Below, piece by piece: positions 10,401-17,045 of a stretch of DNA of 22,300 bases. Origin of the DNA: Bacteroidaceae bacterium (GTDB lineage Bacteria > Bacteroidota > Bacteroidia > Bacteroidales > Bacteroidaceae); contig JAFZSA010000027.1 of the NCBI GenBank assembly GCA_017619585.1, positions 1-22,300 of the forward strand, in the 5' to 3' direction. Position 1 is the stretch's first letter; each line of letters begins with the position of its first letter. The position numbers were made by a program, and so were the translations under genes. The notes below the pieces were generated by a model that worked only from the letters and a program-made list of their open reading frames with translations, did no database searches and was not told the DNA's origin.

Positions 10401-11717
10401 GTAGAACCCACAACAGGTATTGTATTGCTTACTCAGAGTGTTCCTTACGGTAGTACTCTTTACAAGAAGGAAGGCGAGAAGGTTGCCAAGGGCGATGTAG
10501 TAGCCAAGTGGGATCCCTTCAACGCCGTAATCGTAACCGAAGCTCCTGGTAAGATCCAGTTCGAGGACGTAATAGAGAATGTAACCTATCGTGTAGAAAG
10601 TGATGAAGCTACCGGTTTGAGCGAGAGCATTATCATTGAGTCTCGTGATAGAACAAAGGTTCCTGCTGCTCACATTGTTGACGAGAACGGTGAGTTGCTG
10701 CGTACCTATAACTTCCCCATTGGCGGACATATTGCCATCAAGGACGGTCAGGAAGTTAAGGCCGGTGATGTACTGGTTAAGATTCCTCGTGTAGTTGGTG
10801 GTGGTGGTGATATCACCGGTGGTCTGCCCCGTGTTACCGAGTTGTTCGAGGCTCGTAACCCCAGCAACCCTGCTATCGTAGCCGAAATTGACGGTGAGGT
10901 AACCATGGGTAAGCTGAAGCGTGGTAACCGCGAGATTATCATTACCTCTAAGGTAGGCGATGTACGTAAGTATCTGGTGCCCCTGAGCAAGCAGATTCTG
11001 GTACAGGAGAACGACTACGTTCGTGCCGGAACACCTCTGTCTGACGGTGCTATCACTCCTGCTGACATCCTTGCTATCAAGGGTCCCACAGCCGTTCAGG
11101 AATATATCGTTAACGAGGTTCAGGACGTTTACCGTCTGCAGGGTGTGAAGATCAACGATAAGCACTTCGAGGTTATCGTACGCCAGATGATGCGTAAGGT
11201 TCAGATTGACGAGCCCGGTGATACCCGCTTCCTGGAACTCCAGGTTGTTGATAAGCTGGACTTCGCAGCCGAGAACGACCGCATCTGGGGCAAGAAGGTT
11301 GTTGTTGATGCCGGTGACTCAGAGACCATGCAGAAGGGTATGATTGTTACTGCCCGCCGTCTGCGTGACGAGAACTCACAGCTCAAGCGCCGCGATTTGC
11401 GCACCGTTCAGGTACGTGATGCCGTTCCCGCTACTTCAACCCAGATTCTGCAGGGTATTACACGTGCCGCATTGCAGACCAGCAGCTTCATGTCTGCTGC
11501 ATCATTCCAGGAGACCACAAAGGTTCTGAACGAGGCAGCTATCAATGGCAAGAGCGACTACTTGGAGGGTATGAAGGAGAACGTTATCTGCGGTCACCTG
11601 ATTCCTGCCGGTACCGGTCTGCGCGAGTTCGATAAGATTGTTGTTGGCAACCGCGAGGATTACGACCGCGTTCTGGCCAGCCGCAAGACCTTGCTGGACT
11701 ATGTAGAAGATTTATAA
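7428..11717 (+). CDS. rpoC: DNA-directed RNA polymerase subunit beta'
   Basis: RpoC carries the catalytic magnesium site of RNA polymerase. In the 1429-residue product the catalytic motif NADFDGDQM is present, with aspartates D475, D477 and D479. The N-terminal zinc ribbon has C66, C68, C81 and C84, and the second zinc site has C817, C891, C898 and C901. The trigger-loop region reads [13 protein letters not shown] from about residue 934. The zipper/clamp motif [18 protein letters not shown] is also intact. It is the last gene of the cluster: a strong terminator follows 31 bases after the stop. Codon use stays strongly biased through the whole gene, as in rpoB. Confidence 0.99.
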   Translation: MAFKKETKVKNNFTKITIGLASPEEILENSYGEVLKPETINYRTYKPERDGLFCERIFGPTKDYECHCGKYKRIRYKGIVCDRCGVEVTEKKVRRERSGHIQLVVPVAHIWYFRSLPNKIGYLLGIPTKKLDAIIYYERYVVIQPGVMENDKDMPLQKFDLLSEDEYMDIMDRLPQNNAFLEDNDPNKFIAKMGAEAIYDLLLQLDLDKLSYELRDSASQDSAQQRKNEALKRLQVVESFRASKGRNKPEWMIMKILPVIPPELRPLVPLDGGRFATSDLNDLYRRVIIRNNRLKRLIEIKAPEVILRNEKRMLQEAVDSLFDNSRKSSAVKTDSNRPLKSLSDSLKGKQGRFRQNLLGKRVDYSARSVIVVGPELKMGECGLPKLMAAELYKPFVIRKLIERGIVKTVKSAKKIVDRKDPIIWDILEYVMKGHPVLLNRAPTLHRLGIQAFQPKMIEGKAIQLHPLACTAFNADFDGDQMAVHLPLSNEAILEAQILMLQSHNILNPANGAPITVPSQDMVLGLYYITKLRPGAKGAGLKFYGPEEAIIAYNEKRVDVHAPVFVVVDDLLEDGTLGKRMVETSVGRVIANEIIPAEVGFFNDVISKKTLRGIITDVIKTVGVARACDFLDGIKNLGYRLAYEGGLSFNLGDIIIPKEKDELIRKGNEEIDRIQGEYGMGFITDKERHNQVIDIWTHVNNDLSAILMKTMKEADQGFNAVYMMLDSGARGSAGQISQLSGMRGLMAKPQKAGAEPDTIENPIISNFKEGMSVLEYFISTHGARKGLADTALKTADAGYLTRRLVDVSHDVIITEEDCGTLRGLTCSALKNGDEVISSLYDRILGRVSVHDVIHPVTGKLIVAAGEEINEAKAQEIEDSPIETVEIRSVLTCESKKGVCMKCYGRNLATSQMVQKGEAVGVIAAQSIGEPGTQLTLRTFHAGGVAGNAAANAMIKAKYDARLEFEELRTVDVTDENGNAAQVVVGRLAEVRFVEPTTGIVLLTQSVPYGSTLYKKEGEKVAKGDVVAKWDPFNAVIVTEAPGKIQFEDVIENVTYRVESDEATGLSESIIIESRDRTKVPAAHIVDENGELLRTYNFPIGGHIAIKDGQEVKAGDVLVKIPRVVGGGGDITGGLPRVTELFEARNPSNPAIVAEIDGEVTMGKLKRGNREIIITSKVGDVRKYLVPLSKQILVQENDYVRAGTPLSDGAITPADILAIKGPTAVQEYIVNEVQDVYRLQGVKINDKHFEVIVRQMMRKVQIDEPGDTRFLELQVVDKLDFAAENDRIWGKKVVVDAGDSETMQKGMIVTARRLRDENSQLKRRDLRTVQVRDAVPATSTQILQGITRAALQTSSFMSAASFQETTKVLNEAAINGKSDYLEGMKENVICGHLIPAGTGLREFDKIVVGNREDYDRVLASRKTLLDYVEDL

Positions 11718-11747
11718 TTCTCTGTAAGAGATAAATACAATCCTTTT

Positions 11748-11790
11748 AAAAGGGGATGGGCTCAATAGAAAGCTCATCCCCTTTTCTTTT
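11748..11790 (+). terminator. Terminator of the rpoBC operon
   Basis: AAAAGGGGATGGGCT (11748-11762) pairs with AGCTCATCCCCTTTT (11771-11785), 15 pairs with one G-U and an 8-base loop, followed by CTTTT. It is a strong intrinsic terminator and the end of the large + strand cluster. Confidence 0.9.
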
Positions 11791-11808
11791 GTCCAAATAC
11801 ATTACTTT

Positions 11809-11869
11809 GCAAAAAGCCGTTTCGCTGGTAATGAAACGGCGTGTTACTACCAGAGAAACGGCCTTTTGC
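11809..11869 (-). terminator. Three-arm inverted repeat between convergent genes, probable terminator of the lipoprotein gene
   Basis: A 22-base left arm (11809-11830) is complementary to a right arm (11848-11869) with two mismatches. The 17-base loop holds a further GAAACGGC (11833-11840), which can instead pair perfectly with GCCGTTTC of the left arm (11816-11823). Two mutually exclusive hairpins are therefore possible. Read on the - strand, the long stem ends in GGCTTTTTGC, which suits termination of the gene ending at 11910. It could also back up the rpoC terminator on the + strand. Confidence 0.6.
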
Positions 11870-11909
11870 TTCTACTCTTACTTAGGATACGATATTATCC
11901 TGATTTTTC

Positions 11910-12581
11910 TTATTTATTGTTCCTGTCACTCATAAATAAGATGTCCATCTCGTTCCCCTTCCCTGAACTAAAGTTCTGGATAAGCTTTGAACCATCGTAG
12001 ATGGCTCTCAGTTGTAATTGTAAGCTACCACAGGTAAGATGAATGAACGCATTAGGCTGTTTCAATTCTTCTTCCGTATCTTTGTAATACCGGCCGCCGT
12101 TGCTAAACTCAACGCTGATGTTATGGACTTCTCCGTTATAGTTCAACTCAAGCGTCAGGACATTGGGAGTGAAATTCCAAACGATGTTTGAATAGTCCGT
12201 GTCGTATTGGAAGTTATAGCGGGCAGCGATGGTCAGTGGGGGAGTGTTGGCAAGTGCTTGGCTCAATTCTTCGTCTGCATCCACTACCTTTGAGATTATA
12301 GACACGGGGAAGTTCTCAAATAATACGTGCGACATACTATATTTGAGCACATCTACTTGTACGTCGCTGATAATTTCCTCGTAGGCTTCGTTTTCTTTGC
12401 AATCCTTATTGGTGTAGATTATAAAATATTTGCCTGGATATCCGCCCGAAAGGTTCTGTGCATAGGTCTCTTTTTGTTCTGATGTCAGCCACTTCACTAT
12501 ATTTTCGTTCTTGTTACAAGAGGCAAAAGTCAGTGCTACAGATAGCATAAGGGCGTATCTCCCAATCTTCAATATTTTCAT
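11910..12581 (-). CDS. Predicted lipoprotein of unknown function
   Basis: The 223-residue product begins with a signal sequence (MKILKIGRYALMLSVALTFA) ending in SCNKNEN. C22 follows a Bacteroidetes-style lipobox (F-A-S-C), so the mature protein is probably a lipid-anchored envelope protein. The body contains alternating hydrophobic strands (NLSGGYPGKYFIIYTNKD, NIVWNFTPNVLTLELNYNG, AFIHLTCGSLQLQLRAIYDG), suggesting a small beta-rich fold. I do not recognise the family with confidence. It resembles the many DUF-type lipoproteins of about 200 residues in Bacteroides and Prevotella. It is convergent with rpoC, and a promoter of the TAnnTTTG type lies just upstream of the ATG. The coding status is supported by the signal peptide, length and promoter. 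No function is proposed. Confidence 0.85.
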   Translation of the reverse strand: MKILKIGRYALMLSVALTFASCNKNENIVKWLTSEQKETYAQNLSGGYPGKYFIIYTNKDCKENEAYEEIISDVQVDVLKYSMSHVLFENFPVSIISKVVDADEELSQALANTPPLTIAARYNFQYDTDYSNIVWNFTPNVLTLELNYNGEVHNISVEFSNGGRYYKDTEEELKQPNAFIHLTCGSLQLQLRAIYDGSKLIQNFSSGKGNEMDILFMSDRNNK

Positions 12582-12641
12582 TTGATTTAAAATTTGTGTG
12601 TTATGTAATGTTATTTATGCTGTATTACAAGCTTTGCAATA

Positions 12642-12671
12642 CAAAGTTAAGATTTTATTTTTCAACACAAG
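12642..12671 (-). promoter_or_regulatory. Predicted Bacteroidetes-type promoter of the lipoprotein gene
   Basis: On the - strand, TAACTTTG (complement of 12642-12649) matches the TAnnTTTG -7 box. CTTG (12668-12671) stands 18 bases upstream at the -33 position, one base off TTTG. The start codon is about 60 bases downstream, a normal leader length. Confidence 0.6.
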
Positions 12672-12727
12672 CAGAATCCAATCTTAATTATGGTTAAGAA
12701 GAAGGTAATAGCATCAGAAGTTATTGG

Positions 12728-12859
12728 ATAAGACAGGCAATGTCCCTGAACAGTTTCGGCAATGTCCCTGAACAGTTCCAGTACTCAGCCTAAAATACTC
12801 GAGTACTCTCGTTAAAGGACTCAAGTACTCTCGTTGAAGTACTCGAGTACTCCGGCTAG
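12728..12859. repeat. Diverged tandem repeat, 22-base period, about six units
   Basis: Units begin at 12728, 12750, 12772, 12794, 12816 and 12838. Units 1-2 share GGCAATGTCCCTGA. Units 3-6 share AGTACTC at a fixed place (12780, 12802, 12824, 12846), and units 4-5 share GTACTCTCGTT. Units 4-6 carry two ACTC words, giving the perfect 14-base palindrome AGTACTCGAGTACT at 12838-12851 and a near copy at 12794. There are no spacers between units, so this is not a CRISPR. The period is close to two turns of DNA helix. A reader could take it as a protein-binding array or as a degenerate minisatellite. Confidence 0.75.
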
Positions 12860-12952
12860 AGTACTGGCCCCATCTGTAGCTCGCGGATAGAACTAACAAG
12901 TTTGACGCTCCTCTCGCAGCTCCATTGGTTCGGGAAAAAAACGAGTTTTCTT

Positions 12953-12983
12953 TTTGCATTTCACTCACTTAATTGTATCTTTA
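12953..12983 (+). promoter_or_regulatory. Predicted Bacteroidetes-type promoter, upstream copy (P1)
   Basis: TTTG (12953-12956), a 19-base spacer and TATCTTTA (12976-12983) match TTTG-N19-TAnnTTTG with one mismatch. The spacer contains CTCACTTAATTG, nearly the same as in the second promoter 117 bases downstream. Confidence 0.5.
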
Positions 12984-13069
12984 ACCTGCGGTTGAAATTC
13001 TTGCGCTCCTATAGGTGCTCAGGCGCAGGCGGAATCCTCACGTTCGGAATAAAAAATAAATTCATTTAT

Positions 13070-13100
13070 TTTGTTCTTCTCTCACTTATTCGTAATTTTG
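13070..13100 (+). promoter_or_regulatory. Predicted Bacteroidetes-type promoter of the HEPN/MNT operon (P2)
   Basis: TTTG (13070-13073), a 19-base spacer and TAATTTTG (13093-13100) match the Bacteroidetes sigma-ABfr consensus exactly. Transcription would start near 13107, about 20 bases before the ATG at 13129. The spacer carries CTCACTTATTCG, similar to P1. Confidence 0.75.
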
Positions 13101-13128
13101 CCCCTGTAAACGAGTAAAATAGAAAATT

Positions 13129-13542
13129 ATGCCCAATATTGATAGAGCAAATAAATGGCTTGACATTGTGGCCGAGGACTTGAGCGTGGCAGAACTGCTG
13201 TTCAATAACGTCCATTGGCTCTACGTTGGCTTTATGTGCCATCAGGTTATAGAAAAGACGCTCAAGGCTTATTGATGTGTATGTCGCGATGATGACCCAC
13301 CTTATATTCACGACCACAAGAAGATATCTCAGGGCTGTGGTCTCTATACGAAGATGAGCGCAGACCAGCTAAAGTTCCTTGATTTTATCAAACCGATGAA
13401 TATTGAGGCGCGCTATCAGGAAATTAAAGACGAGGTAGCCCGAACGCTCAATCGCGAGATAACAGCCGAGATCTTAGAACAAACCAAACAGATGCACTTA
13501 TGGATACTGGAAAATCTAAAGGAAAAGTCATCGACCCGATGA
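13129..13542 (+). pseudogene. HEPN domain protein interrupted by one in-frame TGA
   Basis: Read from the ATG at 13129, the frame gives 48 residues with the typical HEPN start: DLSVAELLFNNVHWLYVGF then MCHQVIEKTLKAY, as in the HEPN family with the Q-x-x-E-K-x-L-K-A signature. TGA follows at 13273-13275. The same frame then continues with family-like sequence (CRDDDPPYIHDHKK, SADQLKFLDFIKPMNIEARY) to a second TGA at 13540. The total of about 137 codons fits an intact HEPN protein with one nonsense change, for example TGG to TGA after KAY. It precedes an intact MNT nucleotidyltransferase, the usual partner. Either the gene is inactivated, the base is a sequence error, or a fragment is made from the ATG at 13354. 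No frameshift is visible. Confidence 0.85.
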
Positions 13543-13874
13543 CCTTTACACCTGACACCATACAGGGAATCTTACCCAAGGAATTTGCCCTAGAGTTGGT
13601 GCGTCGCTACAAGGAAGTCATCGCCCCACGTTTTGACCCAGCGATGAAGGTTATGATGTTCGGCTCCTATGCCAAGGACTGTCCCAACGAATGGAGTGAT
13701 ATCGACGTGGCCGTCATTGTACCCAAGATAGAGGAAGGTACGTGGTGGGATACATCGTCTAGTCTTTGCCACGACGTTGATAAAGTGAGTCTTTATATCG
13801 AGCCTATCCTCTTGGAGAGCGGTGAGGATACGCCTATCTACCGTGAGGTAATGCGTACTGGTGTAGCAGTTTAA
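13539..13874 (+). CDS. Minimal nucleotidyltransferase (MNT) domain protein, HEPN partner
   Basis: The product has the polymerase-beta-type nucleotidyltransferase signature: FGSYAKDCPNEWSDIDVAV, giving G42-S43 and the metal-binding pair D54 and D56. Such small proteins pair with HEPN proteins in toxin-antitoxin-like modules. In the well-studied MntA–HepT type, MNT acts as antitoxin by adding AMP to the HEPN toxin. The frame is open from ATG 13500, but I choose ATG 13539, which overlaps the HEPN stop (ATGA) and gives 111 residues. This implies translational coupling. The 13500 start would add 13 residues of unlikely content (MDTGKSKGKVIDP) inside the HEPN coding end. The gene appears intact although its partner is broken. 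The actual substrate is unknown. Confidence 0.85.
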   Translation: MTFTPDTIQGILPKEFALELVRRYKEVIAPRFDPAMKVMMFGSYAKDCPNEWSDIDVAVIVPKIEEGTWWDTSSSLCHDVDKVSLYIEPILLESGEDTPIYREVMRTGVAV

Positions 13875-13898
13875 TATATAATAAAAGGTATAAGCAAT

Positions 13899-13926
13899 GA
13901 AGGGGAGCCGATTGTGGCTCCCCTTC
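13899..13926 (+). terminator. Hairpin after the HEPN/MNT pair
   Basis: GAAGGGGAGCC (13899-13909) pairs perfectly with GGCTCCCCTTC (13916-13926) across a 6-base loop, 24 bases after the MNT stop. No T-run follows, so it may terminate weakly or mainly stabilise the 3' end. Confidence 0.6.
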
Positions 13927-14006
13927 GTGCTGTATATAGGATGTTTGTTTGGACTCTTTCATTGGGGTATTCCTTGCTAATTTTCAACTTTAATTGCAGG
14001 AAATGC

Positions 14007-14036
14007 TTTATAATTTAAATATAATGTGTATCTTTA
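14007..14036 (+). promoter_or_regulatory. Possible promoter of the C10 protease operon
   Basis: TATCTTTA (14029-14036) matches TAnnTTTG with one mismatch, and TTTA (14007-14010) lies 18 bases upstream. The ATG follows 36 bases after the -7 box. It is a weak match and could be chance in AT-rich sequence. Confidence 0.3.
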
Positions 14037-14072
14037 TCCCCCAGAAACCAATATCTCAACATATATATTATC

Positions 14073-17039
14073 ATGAGAACTAAACTACTTTCTTTCTTTG
14101 CCATCTTCTTTATGGCCGGTTCGCTGCGGGCAGATGATATCAGCGTTGAGCAAGCACTGAGTATTGCGGAGCGCTTCTTTGCAGGACAGCATGCATCGGT
14201 CAAGGCTAATGCTCGCAGTGATGTAAAGGCTAACGCCATGACGGTGGCCTACACTTCGCTCCGTAAAGGTGGCGAGACTGCGCTCTATGTCATCAATCGC
14301 GGTGGCGACAGCGGTTTTGTTCTTGTTTCAGCTGAAAGCGACACAGATCATCCTGTGCTCGGCTGGAGCGACAATGGCAGTTTTGATTACGACAAGGCTC
14401 CCATTCAGTTGAAGGGCTTGCTGGATGCTTACAGCCAAACGGCTTCACCGGATAAGGCAGATGCGGGTTTTGTTGAAAACGGGGGAGTGAAGATGACTAA
14501 CGGCAGTGTGGCAAGTGTTGTAACTATTGGTCGCACCCAGACGTTGATGACCATTCCCCAGCAGCCTGTTCAGCGTGCAGCGCAGCGAAGAGTAGAATCG
14601 GTGCCTAATGTTGTTGTGGCACCCTTGGTGAAGGTCCATTGGAATCAGTATGCTGACTATGTTGACCCGTATTATGGTGTCGCAGGCTGTACACCGACGG
14701 CAATGGCACAAATTATGGCATACTGGAAATTCCCTGCTCATGGACGTGGTTTTCATTTGCACAACAGGATTGAGGTGCCTGATGGTGTCGATATGGAGAA
14801 GGTCGTCTTGAATGCTGCTTACGGCCAAACCGAGGAGTTGGAGCGTATCATTCGTGAGAATTCACATACTTATAGGGTGAATTTTGCAGAGTCTGTATAT
14901 AAATGGAACGAAATGGGTGGTTCTCAGCCCGAGACTGATGATGAATTTAGCAACTTCTCCAGGCTTCTTTTCGACTGTCATGTGGCCTGTTGTCCTATAA
15001 AGATGCCTGACAATCGTGGCACGGGTGCATATATTGGTGATGCCGTTAAAGCTCTGATGCTTTATTTCGGTTATAGCCCGGATTATCAGTCAATAGACTG
15101 CAAGGGCAACGAAGACCTGATGCGCCAAGAGCTTGATGCTGGACGCCCTATCCTGATGGATGGCTATCCGCGTCCAGGGACAGGTCTTGAGGACGGTCAT
15201 GCCTTTGTCTGTGATGGCTACGCTAAAGATGACTACTTCCACTTTAACTTCGGGTGGAGTGGTTCCGGTGACGGCTATTATCTCTTGAGTCGTGTGAATC
15301 CTAATATGAAAGACTACAGTGTAAGCCAAACAGCCTATATCGGTATACAACCTTCGTTGGCTACAAGTGATGAAGGCAATGCCTTCGTCAATGTCACTTC
15401 CGACGGAGTGGGTGTTGTCGTAGGCGGCTATGGCGACGTGGTGGTGCCTGCAACAGTAGAGAAAGACGGCAAGTCTTATCCCGTCATGAAGGTCAGAGCA
15501 TACGCCTTCAATGTGCCTTCGTCAAGTTACGATACATGGTTTGAAGACTACAAGAAAGAGTTTGTGACGAAAATCACCCTCCCTGAGAGTGTGACGGAGA
15601 TAGGCACGATGGCTTTTCCCAGTCTCTATCTCAAGGAGGTAAATCTGCCAAGTAGTATCCGCAAGATTGGTGCCAACGCTTTCTTTTACAGCCGATATCT
15701 TGAAAAGGTGAGCATTCCCAGCGTTGAGGCTTGGCTCAACATTGACTTCGAACCCAACGTGTTGGAGTCCGGCTTTCCACAGTATATGTCCAACCCCATC
15801 TGGAACACCGACAACTCATTTAAGGGGCGTCTCTATATCGGTGATAAGGAAGCCACAGACATCGTTATCCCCGCCAGTGTCAAGGAAGTCAGGTCTTATG
15901 CTTTCTGTGGCTACCAGTTCCTGAACTCTGTGACTTTCGAGGAAGGTGTGGAGAAAATAGGTACCAGTGCCTTTGAGCGCGTGCCGCTAAAGAGATTCAA
16001 TATACCCTCTACGGTTAAGGAAATAGGTGTTAAGGCCTTCTACAACCATCAGGCTTCAACCGTTAGTATTCCTGCCGGTTTGATTAACGTGGGCAGCGAG
16101 GCATTGGGCGGCAACTATATTTCAGAGTACATTGTCGATGAGAACAACCCCAAGTACAACGCCTATCAAGGCATCCTCTACGACAGGTCGCGCCGTACGC
16201 TCATTCATTGTCCTAATTACCGTCCCGGTTTCAGAGAAGACAAGGTTCGCAATGTTGTCGGTGTCCCCTCGTCGGTTATTGCCATCCGTTCCCATTCTTT
16301 TGGCGACAATCTGGAGCAACTGACTTTGCCACCTTCTGTCAGGAGCATCGAGGACGAAGCATTCGTCAGCACCTCCCGTCTCAAAGATCTCTACCTCTAC
16401 ACAATGCAACCTGTGCCCATCACAACCTCAACATTCCACATGAATGCCACATCAATGTGGAACAAGGTCAATGTTCATGTGCCTTATGGGGCCGGTGATG
16501 CCTATAGGGCAGCCCCCGTCTGGCAGGATATGAACATTGTAGAAGACCATGCAGAGGGCAGTTTGCCACCTGAACATTACGACTTCACCACCGACATCAA
16601 TGCTATCGAGTTTTTCGAGATGGTTGATATGGGCGGTTGGATAGGAGGTCGATATAGTTATATTCTCTTTAACGAACATCCCATCATTACCTATTCAGGT
16701 GAATCGTTGTTCATTACCACAGACAAGAATCGGTATGTCTTTGAGAAAGAAAAAATCAAGGATTCTTTTCAGTTGAGATTTGCTCATTATGATGATCCCG
16801 ATGTCATTGATGACGTGAAGACCGATGAGAGAGCTGTTGTATTCCGAACAATCGGCAACCAACTTGTTGTCAGTGGGCTGGAATCCAACACGCAAGTTGT
16901 GCTTTATACCCTTGATGGTCTCCAGCTTGCCTCAGCTAAGGCTTCTTCGCTCGGGGAGGCCCGCGTAGATATTCCTGCCGCAAACATCATTGTCGTGAAA
17001 GCCGGCAACTATTCCATAAAAATTCACGCTAAAAGATAA
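14073..17039 (+). CDS. Secreted C10-family (streptopain-like) cysteine protease with BspA-type leucine-rich repeats and C-terminal sorting domain
   Basis: The 988-residue product has a signal peptide (residues 1-20, cleavage after SLRA) and a C10-type prodomain (about 22-170) including GDSGFVLVSAESDTDHPVLGWS. The papain-like catalytic domain (about 195-425) has Cys206 in GVAGCTPTAMAQIMAYW, His376 in DGHAFVCDGY, and Asn392 and Trp395 in FHFNFGWSGSGDGYY, so the enzyme looks active. Residues about 440-800 hold BspA/LRR_5 repeats, such as ITLPESVTEIGTMAF and FNIPSTVKEIGVKAF. The last about 68 residues (IGNQLVVSGLESNTQVVLYT ... AGNYSIKIHAKR) resemble type IX secretion C-terminal domains. The family includes SpeB and interpain A. 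Inference: a cell-surface or secreted protease with a binding module. The next gene starts 6 bases after the stop, so the two form an operon. Confidence 0.92.
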   Translation: MRTKLLSFFAIFFMAGSLRADDISVEQALSIAERFFAGQHASVKANARSDVKANAMTVAYTSLRKGGETALYVINRGGDSGFVLVSAESDTDHPVLGWSDNGSFDYDKAPIQLKGLLDAYSQTASPDKADAGFVENGGVKMTNGSVASVVTIGRTQTLMTIPQQPVQRAAQRRVESVPNVVVAPLVKVHWNQYADYVDPYYGVAGCTPTAMAQIMAYWKFPAHGRGFHLHNRIEVPDGVDMEKVVLNAAYGQTEELERIIRENSHTYRVNFAESVYKWNEMGGSQPETDDEFSNFSRLLFDCHVACCPIKMPDNRGTGAYIGDAVKALMLYFGYSPDYQSIDCKGNEDLMRQELDAGRPILMDGYPRPGTGLEDGHAFVCDGYAKDDYFHFNFGWSGSGDGYYLLSRVNPNMKDYSVSQTAYIGIQPSLATSDEGNAFVNVTSDGVGVVVGGYGDVVVPATVEKDGKSYPVMKVRAYAFNVPSSSYDTWFEDYKKEFVTKITLPESVTEIGTMAFPSLYLKEVNLPSSIRKIGANAFFYSRYLEKVSIPSVEAWLNIDFEPNVLESGFPQYMSNPIWNTDNSFKGRLYIGDKEATDIVIPASVKEVRSYAFCGYQFLNSVTFEEGVEKIGTSAFERVPLKRFNIPSTVKEIGVKAFYNHQASTVSIPAGLINVGSEALGGNYISEYIVDENNPKYNAYQGILYDRSRRTLIHCPNYRPGFREDKVRNVVGVPSSVIAIRSHSFGDNLEQLTLPPSVRSIEDEAFVSTSRLKDLYLYTMQPVPITTSTFHMNATSMWNKVNVHVPYGAGDAYRAAPVWQDMNIVEDHAEGSLPPEHYDFTTDINAIEFFEMVDMGGWIGGRYSYILFNEHPIITYSGESLFITTDKNRYVFEKEKIKDSFQLRFAHYDDPDVIDDVKTDERAVVFRTIGNQLVVSGLESNTQVVLYTLDGLQLASAKASSLGEARVDIPAANIIVVKAGNYSIKIHAKR

Positions 17040-17045
17040 GAAGGT

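Larger units (their letters stand above)
12582..13128. other. 547-base intergenic region between divergent genes, rich in repeats
   Basis: No convincing coding sequence was found here on either strand. From left to right it holds the - strand lipoprotein promoter (12642-12671), a diverged 22-base-period tandem array (12728-12859, fading into about 12881) and two similar + strand promoter modules (boxes at 12953-12983 and 13070-13100). Short open frames across it on both strands lack signal peptides, domains or biased codons and are taken as chance. Confidence 0.7.

Noticed and set aside
10200..11165. 321-residue open frame on the - strand inside rpoC
   Set aside because: It is antisense to well-conserved rpoC codons with strong codon bias; such long shadows are expected there, and the protein matches nothing recognisable.
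12728..12881. CRISPR array
   Set aside because: The 22-base units are back to back with no unique spacers, the units drift in sequence, and no cas genes are nearby.
12714..12968. 84-residue open frame on the - strand across the repeat array
   Set aside because: It is formed by the repeats, has no recognisable domain or signal peptide, and the 22-base period does not preserve a protein repeat.
12902..13117. 71-residue open frame on the + strand
   Set aside because: It runs over two predicted promoters and AT-rich sequence, with no domain and no upstream signals.
13273..13275. TGA read as selenocysteine or as a reassigned sense codon in the HEPN gene
   Set aside because: TGA ends proC and the HEPN frame itself in this window, no clear SECIS-like hairpin is seen, and HEPN proteins are not selenoproteins.
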